A DNA stretch of 18,136 bases from an uncultured Eubacteriales bacterium (GTDB taxonomy: Bacteria; Bacillota; Clostridia; Oscillospirales; Oscillospiraceae), in the NCBI GenBank assembly GCA_900551495.1, contig URWG01000021.1:1-18136 (forward strand). The letters run 5' to 3'. Positions 5,209 to 13,596 of this stretch are shown here, piece after piece. A model generated the notes under the pieces. It had not been told where the DNA came from. It was given only the letters and a program-made list of their open reading frames with translations, and did not search any database. Position numbers and translations under genes: made by a program. Each line of letters opens with the position of its first letter. Position 1 is the first letter of the stretch.

Positions 5209-8079
5209 ATGAAGCATTGGATACTTCGGGTACTGGCAGCGCTTTTGGTGCTTGTGACGGCGGCGGGACTGCTGCCTGCGGCTGCCTTTGCGAAGGAAGC
5301 TGAAAGAGGCGCAAGCATCGGTGCCGCAAGCGCTGCGGCGCTGGCGGAGGCGCTGCGGGAGGCAAAGAGCGGCGACACGGTCCGCGTGGAGGCGGACATT
5401 ACCCTTACGGAGGACCTGACCGTTCCCGAGGGCGTGACGCTGCTGATCCCCTGTGTCGAAAGCGATGTCGGCTACATTGACCGCGACGACGGCAACGGCG
5501 GTATCATCCGCTTCAATCAGGACGGAACGGACACGGCGGGGAACACCGGTGTCGGTCCGAACGCCTACCGCTACCGCCTGCTGACCGTGCCGCAGGGAGT
5601 TACACTGACCGTGAACGGTACCCTGATGGTCAATGCGGTGACGGGTCGCCCTGTCGATGAGTATGTGGAGCAGGATGTCACCGGCGGCTACGGTGAGCTC
5701 GGGCTGGAGGGCACGATTATCGTGAACGGCACGCTGGAAAGCTTCGGCTATATCCGCGGCAGCGGCACGATCACCGCAAACGACGGCGCGACGGTCGGCG
5801 ACCTCTATGTCGTCCGCCATTGGCGCAGCGCGAACAAGGCAATCCAGACCGTCCCGTATGCCTACCCGATGAACGAATATGACCTGCACAATATTGAAAG
5901 CAAGCTGATCGTTCACAGCGGGGCGACCTATACCGCTCTCGTGAAGCTTTTTGCGGGCACCCGCTACCGCTACACCCGCTTCCCGCAGTTTGACAAGAGC
6001 AACGGCTTGCTCCGTCCGAGGGACGGCGCGATCCTGACCAAGACCTACCTTAACGGCAGAGAGAAGTGGAGCATTGACGGCGGCGCAGACTTTGCCTCCA
6101 GCACACTGAAGCTTCTCGGGATTACGCTCTCCACCGGCATGAATTACTTCGTCTACCCCATCGACGGCGATATTGACTTTGAACTACGCGGCGGCGAGTA
6201 CCGCATTTGCAACGACTTCAAGTTCCTGCCCGGGGCGACGATGCGGGTGTATCGGGGCGCGTCCGTAGAGATCACGCAAAAGCATATTCTTGCTTTCTAT
6301 GATAAATTCGACGACCGAAAATATTACAGCGACGGCACGGCATATCCCGCCGACCGCAGTCCCGCTGTTTTAGCGATCGCAAAGGGCGCCGTCCTGACGA
6401 ACAACGGCACCTTTGCGGGCAATATCGACGGCACGGTGGAGAGCGTTCGCCTCGGCGAGCAGTCCGCCCCCGCAACGACCTATCCCTCCTATGAAAACGG
6501 ACCGTGGAGCGTAAAGACCTACGAGGCAAACGGCAGCAAGGAGGGCGCGGAGGTCTATGTGAGGACGCTGGACTTCTCCCTGCGTTATGTGACGCACAAC
6601 CACGTTATGACGTATGTCGCGGAGAAAAAGGTATCCTGCACCGAGAACGGAAATTCCGCGTATTATTACTGCGAGCTTTGCGATAAATACTTTGCCGATG
6701 CCGCCGGAGCACGGGAAATCTCCAAGGACAGCCTGACGATCCCCGCGACGGGGCACGACCTGCGCTATACGGCGGAGGGCGCGGTGATGACCGAGGTCTG
6801 CTCGCGCGGCGACCATACCGCGACCGCGACTCTGACCGCAGCCGACGCGGTGTACAGCGGCGAGGCGGTCGGCACGGCGGCGGTCACATATTCCGATGGC
6901 TGGCTCGGCGGCGAGCTGACCGTGACCTATGCGAACAATGTCAGCGCGGGTACTGCGACCGCGACCGTGACTAAGGCGGGCGCGACGGCTGCCGTCAGAT
7001 TTGAAATTGCGAAGTGCGCCGACTGCACGCTTGCGCTCGGCAGTCTTAACCAGACGATCGAGCGGCTTTCGCCGGTCACGGTGACAGTCTCGCCGAAGGA
7101 CCCGACAGCAAAGAGCACAGTGGAGTACTTCGTGAACGACGCTTGGACGACGGAGCCGCCGACACAGCTCGGCACTTATCCGGTCCGCGCACGGGTGACG
7201 GCAAGCGAAAACCTTGCCCTCTCGGAGAGCTACACCGAGGCGACGCTGACGATCTCAAAGGATCTGCCGCCGATCGAGGTCATTTACAATGCGGACGGCT
7301 CGATCACGGTGATTTTGAATAAGATTACCTCCGACCCCGTGAAGCTCCCGCTGACCGTTCCGAAGGGAACGCCGATTCGCTTTATCCTGCGTGCGGAGGT
7401 TGACAGCGCTGCCGCGGAGCTTCCGCTTGCGCAGCTTTCGGAGAGCAGCGTCGTTGTCCGCGTGGCTGCCGACGGGAGCGAAAGCGTTCTCCCGATGACG
7501 CCGATGACGAAAAGCGGCATTGTTGCCGAGATTACCGGCAGCATGACCCTCAAGGTCATTGACAACGCGCAGCACTATAAGGACGCGAACGGCTGGGCAA
7601 GCGGCGCGATCAGCTTTGTCTCGTCCCGCAAGCTGTTTAACGGCGTGGGTGCCGATCGCTTTGACCAAAAGGGGACAATGACGCGCGGAATGCTCGTGAC
7701 GGTCATTCACCGCATGGAGGGTAAGCCCACACCCGTCGGGACGCACAGCTTCGGCGACGTTCCGAGCGGCACTTGGTTCTCCGAGGCGGTCAGATGGGCA
7801 GCGGGCGCGGGCGTCGTGACCGGCTACAGCAAGACCGTCTTTGCTCCCGACGACCCGATCACGCGCGAGCAGATGGTTGCCATGCTGTACCGTAGGTCGG
7901 GAAGCCCGAAAACGGCTTACGTTGAGACGGGTGCCTCCGCGTGGGCGAGGGACGCCATGTCGTGGGCTGTTTCCATCGGCTTGATCCAAGGCAGCGAGAA
8001 GGGCTACGCGCCGAAGGATAACGCGACCCGTGCCGAGGCTGCCGCCATTTTGATGCGGTTTATCAATCTTACGACATAA
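5209..8079 (+). CDS. Large secreted surface protein with three C-terminal SLH domains
   Basis: A 956-residue exported protein. Residues 1-28 are a Sec signal peptide (basic start, hydrophobic core, cleavage expected after AFA). Residues of about 50-450 are rich in short beta strands with repeated VTLTVNGTL / TIIVNGTLESFG patterns, suggesting a right-handed beta-helix like pectate-lyase folds; no catalytic site is evident. Residues 463-517 form a small Cys-containing module (SCTENGNSAYYYCELCDKYF, ending PATGHD) common in Clostridial surface proteins, followed by Ig-like strands. Three SLH repeats start near residues 789, 847 and 909 and should bind secondary cell wall polymer, holding the protein on the wall. 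AGGGAGG (5195-5201) supports the ATG at 5209. A strong terminator follows, so it is a separate unit from the cluster downstream. The exact role is unknown; a structural or adhesive one is likely. Confidence 0.9.
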   Translation: MKHWILRVLAALLVLVTAAGLLPAAAFAKEAERGASIGAASAAALAEALREAKSGDTVRVEADITLTEDLTVPEGVTLLIPCVESDVGYIDRDDGNGGIIRFNQDGTDTAGNTGVGPNAYRYRLLTVPQGVTLTVNGTLMVNAVTGRPVDEYVEQDVTGGYGELGLEGTIIVNGTLESFGYIRGSGTITANDGATVGDLYVVRHWRSANKAIQTVPYAYPMNEYDLHNIESKLIVHSGATYTALVKLFAGTRYRYTRFPQFDKSNGLLRPRDGAILTKTYLNGREKWSIDGGADFASSTLKLLGITLSTGMNYFVYPIDGDIDFELRGGEYRICNDFKFLPGATMRVYRGASVEITQKHILAFYDKFDDRKYYSDGTAYPADRSPAVLAIAKGAVLTNNGTFAGNIDGTVESVRLGEQSAPATTYPSYENGPWSVKTYEANGSKEGAEVYVRTLDFSLRYVTHNHVMTYVAEKKVSCTENGNSAYYYCELCDKYFADAAGAREISKDSLTIPATGHDLRYTAEGAVMTEVCSRGDHTATATLTAADAVYSGEAVGTAAVTYSDGWLGGELTVTYANNVSAGTATATVTKAGATAAVRFEIAKCADCTLALGSLNQTIERLSPVTVTVSPKDPTAKSTVEYFVNDAWTTEPPTQLGTYPVRARVTASENLALSESYTEATLTISKDLPPIEVIYNADGSITVILNKITSDPVKLPLTVPKGTPIRFILRAEVDSAAAELPLAQLSESSVVVRVAADGSESVLPMTPMTKSGIVAEITGSMTLKVIDNAQHYKDANGWASGAISFVSSRKLFNGVGADRFDQKGTMTRGMLVTVIHRMEGKPTPVGTHSFGDVPSGTWFSEAVRWAAGAGVVTGYSKTVFAPDDPITREQMVAMLYRRSGSPKTAYVETGASAWARDAMSWAVSIGLIQGSEKGYAPKDNATRAEAAAILMRFINLTT

Positions 8080-8095
8080 ATTGACAGCGATTTTA

Positions 8096-8131
8096 AGGTC
8101 AGGCGGCGTTGGTCCGTCTGACCTATTTTTT
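8096..8131 (+). terminator. Intrinsic terminator after the SLH protein gene
   Basis: AGGTCAGGCGG, loop CGTTGGT, CCGTCTGACCT: an 11-bp stem with one G-U wobble, followed by A and six T. It begins 16 bases after the stop codon, a textbook rho-independent terminator. Confidence 0.93.
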
Positions 8132-8411
8132 GCGGAAATATTACGATGCTAATAAGTACATATTATATATATTCGCGCCCGCCCGTAATTTATTAGACCT
8201 TCGTCGAAATGTGTAAAATAGGGTTGAAAAATCAAGCAAAACCTGTTACAATAATGATGATTGTGGGATACTCTACGTTTATAGAATTTAACTAATAAAA
8301 TGACATTTTACTTAGCATGTTATTTACGACGGAAAATAACGGAGATTCTGCTTTTACCAGCCGACGGTGCGCCGTATACGGCTGTGCGGAACAAAGGAGA
8401 GAACGTCGATC
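8132..8411. other. AT-rich intergenic region and ~150-base leader of the surface cluster
   Basis: No gene seen. The first half is strikingly AT-rich (for example TACATATTATATATATTC near 8158) compared with its neighbours. After the predicted promoter, a leader of about 150 bases reaches the ATG at 8412. It contains a perfect 12-base palindrome GCCGTATACGGC (8371-8382) just before the ribosome site AAAGGAG (8393-8399). I could not match it to a known riboswitch class, including c-di-GMP types. Confidence 0.6.
8224..8252 (+). promoter_or_regulatory. Predicted promoter of the seven-gene surface cluster
   Basis: TTGAAA (8224-8229), 17-base spacer, TACAAT (8247-8252), within an AT-rich stretch after the terminator. 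It is the best sigma-A-like site between the SLH gene and the cluster. Start of transcription is expected near 8259. Confidence 0.75.
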
Positions 8412-9572
8412 ATGAAAAAAGCGACAATGCTTCTGACCGCAGTGCTGCTGCTCGGTCTGCTGGCGGGGCTGCTGTGTCTGCCTGCCGCCGCTGCCTCCGG
8501 AACGCCCGACGAGACCGTAACGGTCCTCTTTGCGTTCTCGGATGCCTACGGCGCAAGCGGCGGGATCACCTATTCCAACCCCGACCTGTTTTCCGCCGTC
8601 TCCGTTTCCGGCAATCTTGCGGGTGCTTATGCACGCGACAGCTTTTCCTGCAACGGCACGGAGCAGACCACTGTCTGTGTCTACATCACGGCGACCATCC
8701 GCTCCGATGCCAAGGTCGGCGAGAGCTGCGTGATCTCAACGTCGAACGCCCGGTATGTCTATAATACCGCGGGCGAGCAGGTCGGCGTCTCCCGGTCGGA
8801 GACGGTGACGGTCGAGAGCGCACCGATCACGCCGACGGAGGCTCCGCAGCCTACCGAGACACCGAAGCCCACCGCGCCGACCGAGCAGGTCAAGCCCACG
8901 GGGGCGGACAAGCCTGCACCGTCCGACGGCTCGCCGAGCTATTCCGAGCTGCTTTATCAGATCGGGATCGCCGAGAGCTTGGACAAGGCTGCCTATACGA
9001 GTGAATCCTGGGCTGCCCTTCAAAACGCGCTGGATACGGCGCGCCACCTTACCGACAGCCGCGATCAGAACACCGTCAACGCGGGAGCAAACGCGCTGGC
9101 GAATGCGATTGCCGCCCTGCAGCCGTTGGATTTTACGAAGCTTCACGAGGCGCTGGACAGCACCGATGCCTTCTTGGAGGAAAACGCGCTGAACGAGCGC
9201 CTGACCGCGCTTATTGCTGCGCAGGAGGCTGCCCGCGCCATGCTGACGAGCGGCAGTCAGGAGGATATTGACGCCGCTGCCGATGCGTTGACACAGGCGC
9301 TTGAAGCGGTGCACGGAGAGCTTGCGGGGATCGTTGAGACGGTCGAGGTCCCCGTGGAGGTCCCGACCGAGATTACCGTTGAGGTCCCGGTGGAGCCGAC
9401 AACGCCGTACTGCAATATGCAGCGGCACACGACCTTTACCGTCCTGCTTTGGGTCAGCGTCGGTCTGAATGTCGTGCTGATCGCGGTCGGTGTGATCTAC
9501 GCGGTGAAGCGCAGAAGAAATACAAGGGACACCACCCCGCTTGTTGACTACGAGATCAGCGACGACGACTGA
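8412..9572 (+). CDS. Secreted FIVAR-repeat protein with C-terminal membrane anchor
   Basis: A 386-residue protein. It begins with a signal peptide (MKKATMLLTAVLLLGLLAGL, cleavage expected after about AAA at 27-29). Residues of about 33-135 form a beta-rich domain (strands such as ETVTVLFAFSD and TTVCVYITATI) that may be cohesin-like. A Pro/Thr linker (about 137-175) leads to two alpha-helical FIVAR-type repeats (about 177-238, with YTSESWAALQNALDTA, and 241-305). A V/E/P spacer (VEVPVEVP repeats) is followed by one transmembrane helix (about 340-365) and a 21-residue cytoplasmic tail starting KRRRN. There is no LPxTG motif, so anchoring is by the membrane helix. It is first in the cluster, 42 bases ahead of the HD-GYP/EAL-like gene. 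A scaffold or adhesion role is plausible; the specific function is unknown. Confidence 0.85.
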   Translation: MKKATMLLTAVLLLGLLAGLLCLPAAAASGTPDETVTVLFAFSDAYGASGGITYSNPDLFSAVSVSGNLAGAYARDSFSCNGTEQTTVCVYITATIRSDAKVGESCVISTSNARYVYNTAGEQVGVSRSETVTVESAPITPTEAPQPTETPKPTAPTEQVKPTGADKPAPSDGSPSYSELLYQIGIAESLDKAAYTSESWAALQNALDTARHLTDSRDQNTVNAGANALANAIAALQPLDFTKLHEALDSTDAFLEENALNERLTALIAAQEAARAMLTSGSQEDIDAAADALTQALEAVHGELAGIVETVEVPVEVPTEITVEVPVEPTTPYCNMQRHTTFTVLLWVSVGLNVVLIAVGVIYAVKRRRNTRDTTPLVDYEISDDD

Positions 9573-9614
9573 CGGAGCTGCGCGGACAACAGGTGAGAAA
9601 GGGAGGACATACTT

Positions 9615-11090
9615 TTGGACAAGACGAGCTGGAAACGGAAGGAATACGACACTTGGGACGAGGCGTTCCGTGGGCTGGCGCCGGTCATTCGGCAGCAGTC
9701 CGTGCGCGTCGCGGCGTATACGCAGGCGCTGTATGTACAGGCGTGCGAGCTTTCCTTCGGCAGCGGCGAGGCGTATCGCGCCTACCCCGAGCGGGTCAAG
9801 GGAAAGTACGCCGAGCTTGCCTATAAATGCGGCTTTTACCATCAGATCGGTAAGGCGCTTGTTCCGCAGGAATATCAGATTTTGCAGAAGGACTTCACGC
9901 AGGAGGAGGTAGCGGTCTATCGGAAATATACCTCCGACGGTCGCCGCCTTGCCGCACGATTGCAGGAGAAGAGCCTCCGCGCCAAGGAGCGCCGCCGCGG
10001 TTCGCTGGATACCGAGACGCCGACGGACAATATTCCTTGGCTGATGATCCGCGAGTCCTGCGGTCAGCACATGGAGCGCTACGACGGCAGCGGCTACCCT
10101 AACGGTGTGTCCGGCGGTGATATCAGTCCGATCGCGCAGATCGTCGGGCTTGCCAAGGAGCTGGACCGCCTGAGTGCCGAGACCCGCTCGGAGAACCCCT
10201 TTGATGAGGCGTTCACGGCGCTGGAGGCGCAGTCCGGTGCGGCGTTCGCTCCGGCACTGATCGAGGTGCTGAAGCGGGCAAAGGAAAAGTGCCGCGAGGT
10301 CTATAACCAGTACATTCATTACACGCTGACCATCCCGCAGACCATTCCGCTGGTGGAAAAGCGCAGAGAGCGCCCGCTCGGGCTGCATTTCCGTCCGATC
10401 GTGGACGGCACGCAAAAGACCTGCGCCTATGAAGCGACGAGCTGGTTCGGCGGGATCGTCGGACGCAGCGGCGAAACGGAGGGCGCTGCCGATGTGTCGG
10501 AGCTGCTCAAGCGCACCGATCTGACGGCGGAGGTCGCGTTCTACCTGCTCTACGAGGCGACCGATGCTCTGCTGCGTATCAAGACGTGCGGGCTTGCGGT
10601 CGAGGGCGTCGTGCTGAATATGCTCTCGGGCTTTTACGGCACACAGAGCCATTTGCAGCGGCTGAACAAGCTCTTTGAGGACCAGCCCGTGGAGCGCAGC
10701 GGCTTGATCTTAACGATTCCCACCGCACTTGTCGCCTCGGCGGGCAAGAGCGTTCTGGAAATTATCACGCGCTATCTGAAAAACGGTATTGTGCTGATGC
10801 TGGACGACTGGAGCGAGGAAACGCTCCCGCTGGCAAGGGTGCGCGAGCTTGGCTTTACGCATCTCCGCCTTGCCCCGTCGTGCTACGGCTCGGCGGACTA
10901 CGAGGCGCTGCTCTCCGGTCTGCCCGCGATGGGGATTCGGGCGTATGCCGCCGGTGTCGATTCGACGCAAACGCTGCAATGGCTGGCTGCCCACGACGTT
11001 CGGCATATTTCCGGACCGATCTTCGGCAGGGAGGAGACGGAGGACGAGATCATTCGAGAGTCTCTGCTACGCGAGCGGGAAAACGGCTGA
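9615..11090 (+). CDS. Degenerate HD-GYP plus EAL-like protein (probable c-di-GMP-type receptor, not an enzyme)
   Basis: A 491-residue cytoplasmic protein with no membrane span. The N-terminal half is HD-GYP-like: HMERYDGSGYPNGV at 152-165 is the GYP signature. The usual HD pair is His76-Gln77 (YHQIGK), the His of the HPxxG motif is Tyr or Thr (YTSDG), and the second His of HHE is Met153, so the metal site should be lost. The C-terminal half (about 258-485) follows the EAL fold: RPIVDGTQKTCAYEATSW has EAT at the EAL position (273-275), DDFGTG is DDWSEE (397-402), and the EGVE Glu is Ala446. Both phosphodiesterase domains are therefore likely inactive, as seen in effector proteins that bind or sense c-di-GMP or act as protein platforms. 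The start is TTG at 9615, eight bases after AAAGGGAGG; no nearby ATG is better. It lies between two surface-protein genes in one operon. Confidence 0.85.
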   Translation: MDKTSWKRKEYDTWDEAFRGLAPVIRQQSVRVAAYTQALYVQACELSFGSGEAYRAYPERVKGKYAELAYKCGFYHQIGKALVPQEYQILQKDFTQEEVAVYRKYTSDGRRLAARLQEKSLRAKERRRGSLDTETPTDNIPWLMIRESCGQHMERYDGSGYPNGVSGGDISPIAQIVGLAKELDRLSAETRSENPFDEAFTALEAQSGAAFAPALIEVLKRAKEKCREVYNQYIHYTLTIPQTIPLVEKRRERPLGLHFRPIVDGTQKTCAYEATSWFGGIVGRSGETEGAADVSELLKRTDLTAEVAFYLLYEATDALLRIKTCGLAVEGVVLNMLSGFYGTQSHLQRLNKLFEDQPVERSGLILTIPTALVASAGKSVLEIITRYLKNGIVLMLDDWSEETLPLARVRELGFTHLRLAPSCYGSADYEALLSGLPAMGIRAYAAGVDSTQTLQWLAAHDVRHISGPIFGREETEDEIIRESLLRERENG

Positions 11091-11119
11091 GCGCAAGCAG
11101 CGGAAAGGGGGGCGGCTGA

Positions 11120-12262
11120 TTGCCAACACCATATGACCTGATTCCGGAGGAAGTAAAGAAAGAGACGGTCAAGGAAGCCCAAACGCCGCCGAAGCCCAAA
11201 CGTCGGCAGGAGGACGTCGGCTTGGCTGCCGAGGACAAGCACATCGGCGCGGAACGAAAGCAGCGCCGCCTGTTCAAGCGCCGCCGCGCCGGAGTTGTCC
11301 TGTCGCGTGAGGAGGTTCGGGCGATCAGGATCGGCAGGAAGAAGCTGCGCAGGGAAATGAAGGCACGCGGCATCCGCTCAAGGCGCGAATTTGAGCTGAC
11401 CGCGGGCAGTCTCGGGCTGTATTTCGACAAACGGCGTCCCGCGCTGCTGCTGTGGCTCGGGCGGCATTGGCTCGGCGCACTGCTCGGTGCGCTTGCGGCG
11501 CTGCTCGGGGTTCTGTTCCTCTTTTCCACCGTCCAAAAAATGCGCGGACACTTTACCGTCAGTCTTTCGGACGGACTGTTCCGCGAGGGCTTTTCGCTTT
11601 CCGACACCGTCGGCTTCGAAAACCCGACGACACAGCTTTTCGCCACACCTGCGGAGGGCGTGCCGTGTATCTCGATTAACCAGCTTCCGACCGATCTTGA
11701 CGAGATCGACGGACTGCACAACGCACAGTATTTCGCCTATACATATTATATCCGCAACGAGGGCGAGAGCACCGTCGGCTATACCTGGAGCCTTGACATC
11801 AATTCCGAAACGCAGAATCTGTCCGATTGCGTTTGGGCGCTGGTGTTTGAGGACGGCGTGCCGCGATTTTACGCGAAGGCAAGCAATATAACCGGCGGGG
11901 AGGAGGCGCTGCCCCCTCTCTCGGATAACAGCCGCGGCTACCTGACGCTTCCGCTGCGTGAGCTGGCGCCGAGCAGCGACCAGTTCCGCTTGGTCAAGTC
12001 GGTCGGCAGCGCGGAATATTGGCGCGTCGTCCCCGACCGCTTCCTCTCGAACAAGCGTATCACCGAGGGACAGCAGGAGCAGGTCGCGCCGCACGATACG
12101 CACAAATACACCGTCGTCCTGTGGCTGGAGGGCGACGACCCCGAGACGACGGATGATGCCATCGGCGGGCACCTCGGCGTGGAGATGAATTTCAGCCTCG
12201 TCAGCGAAGCGGAGGAGGAAAAATCCGCAATCGCAAAGTGGTGGGATTCCCTTTGGGAATGA
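11120..12262 (+). CDS. Single-span membrane protein with basic cytoplasmic tail; relative of the exported subunits
   Basis: A 380-residue protein, not recognised as a named family. Residues 1-105 are hydrophilic and very rich in Lys/Arg (RKQRRLFKRRR, RKKLRREMKARG) and should be cytoplasmic. One membrane helix covers about 108-135, and the remaining ~245 residues are probably outside and beta-rich. The outer part ends with VVLWLEGDDPETTDD (332-346) and a nearby VEMNFSLV, a motif pair that also closes the three downstream exported proteins. It lacks the TYAWF motif, so it is expected to stay in the membrane. The start is TTG at 11120 with a GGGGGG-type site seven bases upstream, 29 bases after the HD-GYP/EAL-like gene. 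As the membrane-bound member of the set it could be the base or assembly partner of the fibre, with its tail facing the c-di-GMP-type protein (inference). Confidence 0.75.
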   Translation: MPTPYDLIPEEVKKETVKEAQTPPKPKRRQEDVGLAAEDKHIGAERKQRRLFKRRRAGVVLSREEVRAIRIGRKKLRREMKARGIRSRREFELTAGSLGLYFDKRRPALLLWLGRHWLGALLGALAALLGVLFLFSTVQKMRGHFTVSLSDGLFREGFSLSDTVGFENPTTQLFATPAEGVPCISINQLPTDLDEIDGLHNAQYFAYTYYIRNEGESTVGYTWSLDINSETQNLSDCVWALVFEDGVPRFYAKASNITGGEEALPPLSDNSRGYLTLPLRELAPSSDQFRLVKSVGSAEYWRVVPDRFLSNKRITEGQQEQVAPHDTHKYTVVLWLEGDDPETTDDAIGGHLGVEMNFSLVSEAEEEKSAIAKWWDSLWE

Positions 12263-12269
12263 GCCGAAG

Positions 12270-12347
12270 TATATATTTGCGGCAGGCGGCGAAAAACCGC
12301 GTTGCTCGTCTCTGCCGCTGTATATAGAAACAACCTCCGGCGGGAGG
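12270..12347 (+). promoter_or_regulatory. Structured intercistronic leader ahead of the first exported subunit
   Basis: Outer stem TATATA (12270-12275) with TATATA (12321-12326), an internal loop, then GCGGCAG (12279-12285) with CTGCCGC (12312-12318), enclosing a small hairpin GCGG-cgaaaaa-CCGC (12286-12300). A further hairpin CCTCC-GGCG-GGAGG lies at 12334-12347. The gap is the first long one in the operon and lies just before the presumed abundant subunits. RNA processing, partial termination or stability control are possible; no clear promoter is seen inside it. Confidence 0.55.
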
Positions 12348-12386
12348 AAAACACGCGACAAAATCACTCTCGAAAGGAGTACAAAA

Positions 12387-13517
12387 ATGGCAAAAACGAA
12401 ACGAAAAGTCAAGATGCCCTCCAAAATTCGGAGCAAGATGATGGCGGCTGTTGCCATGCTGTTGGTTTCCCTGATCCTGATGATCTCCACGACCTACGCA
12501 TGGTTCACGCTCTCGACTGCGCCGGAGGTGAAGAACATCACGACGACGGTTGCCGGCAACGGCAGCTTGGAAATCGCACTGATGCCCGAAGACGGTCTGC
12601 TCGGCAGCATCAAGAACGGCTTCAGCTCCACCGTGGGCGGCGGTACGGTTGACGTTGTTGAGGCAAACAAGACATGGGGCAACCTTGTAACGCTGAGCGA
12701 CCCGAGCTACGGTCTGGCTTCCATCAACCTCAACCCTGCGGCGATGAACCTGACGGACGGTAAGTTCGATCCGACCAAGCCCCTGACCGTCCCCGTATTC
12801 GGCAGCGACGGCAGAATCGAGAAGACGTCCGCCGAGGACATTAAACTCCATTCCTTGGATGCGAAGTCGCAGACCTTCATCGGGACCGACAAGGGCGTCC
12901 GCGCCATTGCCGAGATCGTTGACGGCAAGCAGTCCGGCACTTACGGCTATGTGATTGACCTCGCGTTCCGTCTGAACACCGCGAAGGAAGACGGCACTGC
13001 CGGCAAGCTCCTGCTCCAGACGGCGGCGACGCAGCGTATCTACACCGATGCCGCGAATACCGAAACCCTCGGCGGCGGCTCCTACATGGAGTTCACCACG
13101 ATTTCGAAGGACCTTGCGACGGAGCGTGTGCAGAAGCTGATGGAGGCGATCCGTATCACCTTTGTGCAGGATTACGGCGTAAATAATGGCACGCCCGTCA
13201 TTCTCGGTAACGCGAAGCTTGACACGACCGCGATGACCGGCAATAAGGCGCCCATCTATCTGTATAATGACAAGAACGAGAAGCTTGAGGGCGACGCTGC
13301 CGTCCTGCTGGCGGAGATGCAGAAGAACGCCGCGAAGCAGATCAGCGCTGTTGTTTGGCTGGACGGCTCGCAGATCACGAACGCCGACGTTGCGGCGACC
13401 GAGCTGCAATCCATGGTCGGCACGATGAATCTGCAATTCGCAACCGACGTTTCGCTGAATCCGGCGGTCAATACCCCGCTCAAGGGCGTGGCAGCCACCG
13501 AAAACACTGCGCCTTAA
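12387..13517 (+). CDS. Exported TasA/camelysin-like subunit, short form
   Basis: A 376-residue protein. A basic N-terminus (MAKTKRKVKMPSKIRSKM) leads to a hydrophobic segment ending STTYAWFTLSTAPEV (34-48). TYAWF resembles the A-W/Y-x-F site at which SipW-type peptidases cut TasA-like proteins, so cleavage after Ala38 is likely. The exported part is beta-rich, with TWGNLVTLSDPSYGL (91-105), FGSDGR (138-143), LLLQTAATQRIYTDA (208-222), WLDGSQ (324-329) and MNLQF (346-350). It is clearly paralogous to the next gene along its whole length apart from a large insertion there, and more distantly related to the genes at 11120 and 16051. It contains no Cys. AAAGGAG (12373-12379) is a strong ribosome site eight bases before the ATG, in keeping with high expression. 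No named family was recognised with certainty; the TasA comparison rests on signal motif, fold type and the neighbouring peptidase. Confidence 0.8.
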   Translation: MAKTKRKVKMPSKIRSKMMAAVAMLLVSLILMISTTYAWFTLSTAPEVKNITTTVAGNGSLEIALMPEDGLLGSIKNGFSSTVGGGTVDVVEANKTWGNLVTLSDPSYGLASINLNPAAMNLTDGKFDPTKPLTVPVFGSDGRIEKTSAEDIKLHSLDAKSQTFIGTDKGVRAIAEIVDGKQSGTYGYVIDLAFRLNTAKEDGTAGKLLLQTAATQRIYTDAANTETLGGGSYMEFTTISKDLATERVQKLMEAIRITFVQDYGVNNGTPVILGNAKLDTTAMTGNKAPIYLYNDKNEKLEGDAAVLLAEMQKNAAKQISAVVWLDGSQITNADVAATELQSMVGTMNLQFATDVSLNPAVNTPLKGVAATENTAP

Positions 13518-13526
13518 CCGGCGGCT

Positions 13527-13563
13527 GACCCGACGCGGGTCGAACCCCTCCGCGCTCGGAGGG
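13527..13563 (+). other. Two hairpins between the subunit genes
   Basis: GACCCG-acg-CGGGTC at 13527-13541 and CCCTCCG-cgct-CGGAGGG at 13546-13563, starting nine bases after the short subunit gene. The bases that follow are A-rich, so this is not a terminator for the plus strand. It may stabilise the mRNA of the short subunit. Confidence 0.5.
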
Positions 13564-13596
13564 AAATAAAAAACTATCCCGAAAGGAGAAAAAACA

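Noticed and set aside
8341..8411. Possible c-di-GMP riboswitch in the leader of the surface cluster
   Set aside because: Suggestive because of the HD-GYP/EAL-like gene, but I could not find the conserved core blocks of GEMM-I or GEMM-II; only a short palindrome is visible.
8736..10652. Long minus-strand open frame opposite the FIVAR and HD-GYP/EAL-like genes
   Set aside because: Composition is Arg/Leu/His-rich with no domain pattern, typical of the antisense of a GC-rich gene; the plus-strand genes have clear domains and ribosome sites.
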